DNA of 64,000 bases from the NCBI GenBank assembly GCA_013426785.1, contig JACDZI010000001.1, positions 1 through 64,000 of the forward strand, read 5' to 3'. The translations under genes were made by a program, and so were the position numbers. The stretch's first letter is position 1. The number at the start of each line of letters is the position of its first letter. The notes under the pieces are model-generated. The model saw only the letters and a list, made by a program, of their open reading frames with translations, was not told the origin of the DNA and ran no database searches. Below, piece by piece: positions 61,900 through 64,000 of the stretch. This DNA comes from Rhodocyclaceae bacterium (lineage in GTDB: Bacteria > Pseudomonadota > Gammaproteobacteria > Burkholderiales > Rhodocyclaceae).

Positions 61900-63681
61900 G
61901 TGGCATTAACCATTCTCGGGTTGTCGGGCGCGGTATCGCACGACCCCTCCGCGGCGCTCTACATCGACGGCAAGCTGGTGGCGGCCGCCGAGGAAGAACG
62001 CTTCATCCGCGACAAACACGCCAAGGGCCGCATGCCGTTCGAGTCGGCGAGGTTCTGCCTGGATTTTGCCGGGATCAAGCCCTCCGATGTCGATGCGGTG
62101 GCGATTCCCTTTGCGCCGATCAGCCTGTTCGAGAAGGCCCGCTGGCACTATGCGAAGCGCTACTGGTATGCGCCGGATCGTGGCATCGACGCCATCTTCG
62201 CCGGCAACCGCCGTTACCACCGTTATCGCAGGCGCATCGAAGAGTGCCTGAAGGGGCTCGGCTTCGATCTCGCCAAGACCGAGATCGTCCCGGTCGAGCA
62301 TCACCTGACCCACGCTTCCAGCGCCTACCATTGCTCCGGCTTCCAGGAAAAGACCGCGATCCTCGGCATCGACGGCAAGGGCGAGTACGCCACCACTTTT
62401 TTCGGTGTTGGCGAGAACGGCAAGATCACCAAGATCAAGGAGTTCTACGACCCGGATTCGCTTGGCGGCCTCTATGGCGCGATCACCGAATACCTCGGCT
62501 TCGAGATGCTCGACGGCGAATACAAGGTCATGGGCATGGCGCCTTACGGCGACCCGACCCGTTACGACTTCTCGCGCCTGGCCAAATTCGAGAACGGCGA
62601 ATTGATCGTCAACACCGACTACGCCAACGTGATCGGCCTGCGCCGCTACAAGGAAAAGGTAAAAGGGAGAAATAAGGGCTACTACTTCTCGCCCAAGCTG
62701 ATTGAATGGCTCGGCCCGAAGCGCGAAGGCGACAGCGCCGACGATCCCTACGTTCACTACGCCGCGAGCATGCAGAAGCTGTTCGAGGATCTGTCTCTGC
62801 AGATGATGGATTACTACCTCGGCGACATCCTGCGCGAGACTGGCAAGCTGGCTTTCGCTGGCGGCGGCGCGCTCAACGTCAAGCTTAACCAGAAGATCAT
62901 CGCCCGGCCGGAGGTCAAGGAACTCTTCGTCCAGCCCGCCTCGGGCGATGCCGGCACCGCGATTGGTGCAGCGTCGTATGTTTCGGTACAGCGTTGCGTG
63001 CCGGTGGAGAAGATGGAGCACGTCTATCTCGGCCCGCGCTACACGAACGAGCAGGTGATCGCCGCCTGTGAAGCGCACCCCAACAAGCCGCAATGGCAAA
63101 AAGTCGGCGCTGGCGGGACGGCGTCGGTGCCCGAACTGATCGCGAAAATCCTCGCCGACGGCAATCCGGTGGCATGGTTTCAAGGCCGCATGGAGTTCGG
63201 CCCGCGCGCGCTCGGTGGCCGCTCCATCCTCGGCTGCCCAAGCGTCGCCGGCGTGGCCGACCGCATCAATGCCCAGATCAAGTTCCGCGAGCGCTGGCGG
63301 CCGTTCTGTCCGTCGATGCTCGATACCGTCGGACCGCAGATGCTGCAATCGGATCATCCGGCGCCCTTCATGACCTTCACTTTCGAGGTGGCCGACGAAT
63401 GGAAGGCGCGCGTGCCGGAAGTCGTGCATGAGGACGGCACCTCCCGTGCGCAGGTGCTGAAGCGCGACTACAACCCACGCTACTACGACCTGATGGTTGA
63501 GCTGGAAAAACTCACCGGCAACGGCGTGGTACTCAACACCTCGCTCAACCGGCGCGGGGAGCCGATGATCTGCTCGCCGACAGATGCGCTCAACATGTTC
63601 TTCGGATCAGATTTGGAATATCTGATCATGGAAGATGTGCTGGTAAGAAAATTACCCCAATGCTCCAGTCAGGCGCTCTGA
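61900..63681 (+). CDS. NodU/CmcH-family carbamoyltransferase
   Basis: 593 aa with a GTG start at 61900, near AAGGA. The N-terminal Kae1-like domain has ILGLSGAVSHDPSAAL, VEHHLTHASSAYHCSGF and LAFAGGGALNVKLN; the C-terminal domain has WFQGRMEFGPRALGGRSIL and LNTSLNRRGEPM. It transfers carbamoyl from carbamoyl phosphate to a hydroxyl. Set beside waa genes, a sugar of LPS or exopolysaccharide is a likely acceptor, but that is an inference. Residues 401-408 (KVGAGGTA), in the linker between the domains, are encoded by a perfect 24-bp repeat. Its TGA overlaps the next ATG (TGATG). Confidence 0.92.
   Translation: MALTILGLSGAVSHDPSAALYIDGKLVAAAEEERFIRDKHAKGRMPFESARFCLDFAGIKPSDVDAVAIPFAPISLFEKARWHYAKRYWYAPDRGIDAIFAGNRRYHRYRRRIEECLKGLGFDLAKTEIVPVEHHLTHASSAYHCSGFQEKTAILGIDGKGEYATTFFGVGENGKITKIKEFYDPDSLGGLYGAITEYLGFEMLDGEYKVMGMAPYGDPTRYDFSRLAKFENGELIVNTDYANVIGLRRYKEKVKGRNKGYYFSPKLIEWLGPKREGDSADDPYVHYAASMQKLFEDLSLQMMDYYLGDILRETGKLAFAGGGALNVKLNQKIIARPEVKELFVQPASGDAGTAIGAASYVSVQRCVPVEKMEHVYLGPRYTNEQVIAACEAHPNKPQWQKVGAGGTASVPELIAKILADGNPVAWFQGRMEFGPRALGGRSILGCPSVAGVADRINAQIKFRERWRPFCPSMLDTVGPQMLQSDHPAPFMTFTFEVADEWKARVPEVVHEDGTSRAQVLKRDYNPRYYDLMVELEKLTGNGVVLNTSLNRRGEPMICSPTDALNMFFGSDLEYLIMEDVLVRKLPQCSSQAL
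63099..63122 (+). repeat. 24-bp dispersed repeat, perfect copy in the carbamoyltransferase gene
   Basis: Perfect copy, in frame, encoding KVGAGGTA at residues 401-408, between the two domains of the enzyme. Confidence 0.92.
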
Positions 63682-64000
63682 TGGACAAGAAAATTCGCGG
63701 CTACTATCTGACTGACCGCGAGGAATTCGTCGAGTTCATCGGTCGTTTCATCGATGTAGATTCTTCGCTGGATATTGGCTGTGCTGGAGGCCGCCTCGGA
63801 GAAAGACTAGTCGCAACAGGAGTGGTCAAGGTTTGTGATGGGATCGAGCCCCACCCGGATGCTGCCCGGCTAGCCAAAGCTCAATTACGCCATGTCTGGG
63901 AAGGTACGCTGGAATCGACTTCCAGCGAGGTGCCGTGGACCAGCTACGACTTGGTCATCATGGCCGATGTATTGGAGCATCTCGTCGACCCATGGCAAAC
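63681..64000 (+). CDS. class I SAM-dependent methyltransferase (partial, runs off the window)
   Basis: The first 106 codons are visible. Motif I reads SLDIGCAGGRLGERL, the acidic residue follows in CDGIEPHPDA, and the post-I region reads YDLVIMADVLEHLVDPW, as in methyltransferases of the UbiE/sugar or polysaccharide type. Coupled to the carbamoyltransferase by TGATG, so both probably modify the same glycan. The C-terminus lies beyond 64000. Confidence 0.85.
   Translation, partial: MDKKIRGYYLTDREEFVEFIGRFIDVDSSLDIGCAGGRLGERLVATGVVKVCDGIEPHPDAARLAKAQLRHVWEGTLESTSSEVPWTSYDLVIMADVLEHLVDPWQ

Overview
The window looks like a betaproteobacterial chromosome, most likely a member of the Rhodocyclales. 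The supports are high GC, the murA-hisG-hisD neighbourhood joined to an mla operon, a class I PHA synthase, a LiuR-controlled leucine catabolism operon and an MSHA-like pilus locus. No rRNA, tRNA or CRISPR array was seen, so the placement rests on gene content and synteny only.

Layout. 1-2.3 kb is the edge of an integrated element: two unknown genes and a P4-type tyrosine integrase that abuts the terminator of the his operon. 2.4-14.1 kb is a long minus-strand run, mlaFEDACB-ibaG-murA-hisGD then hisBHAFI. It carries phospholipid transport, the first step of peptidoglycan synthesis and histidine synthesis, with hisC lying inverted inside it. 14.2-30.1 kb holds a sigma-54-type response regulator and an MSHA-like type IV pilus operon. 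That operon ends in a giant pilin-like adhesin (lectin-like domain plus three phage-tail-fibre-like modules) and a canonical prepilin. 30.0-33.4 kb holds a PIN-domain gene coupled to phaC and a metallo-hydrolase. 33.4-48.0 kb is the liu (leucine/isovalerate) operon with LiuR and its operator. It includes a carbonic anhydrase and is split by a 2.5-kb islet of accessory genes. 48.0-52.3 kb holds ubiC, rapZ, a NusG-domain-II protein, a Gx transporter, ubiX and a LON-domain protein. 52.4-59.6 kb is a TetR-controlled RND efflux set followed by pcm, a rhodanese and tolC. 59.5-64.0 kb holds waaA and waaC (LPS core), a carbamoyltransferase and a methyltransferase cut by the window edge.

The main unexplained structure is a dispersed 24-bp repeat: four A, then GTCGGCGCTGGCGGGACGGC. 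I count 17 copies, 7 of them perfect, kilobases apart and on both strands. Thirteen lie inside protein-coding genes without breaking the frame; four lie between genes with the T-run always facing the next start codon. All six reading frames of the unit are stop-free and 24 bp equals eight codons. I do not know a named family with this sequence.

Adjacent genes commonly overlap as ATGA, GTGA or TGATG, so most of the window is organised as translationally coupled operons.
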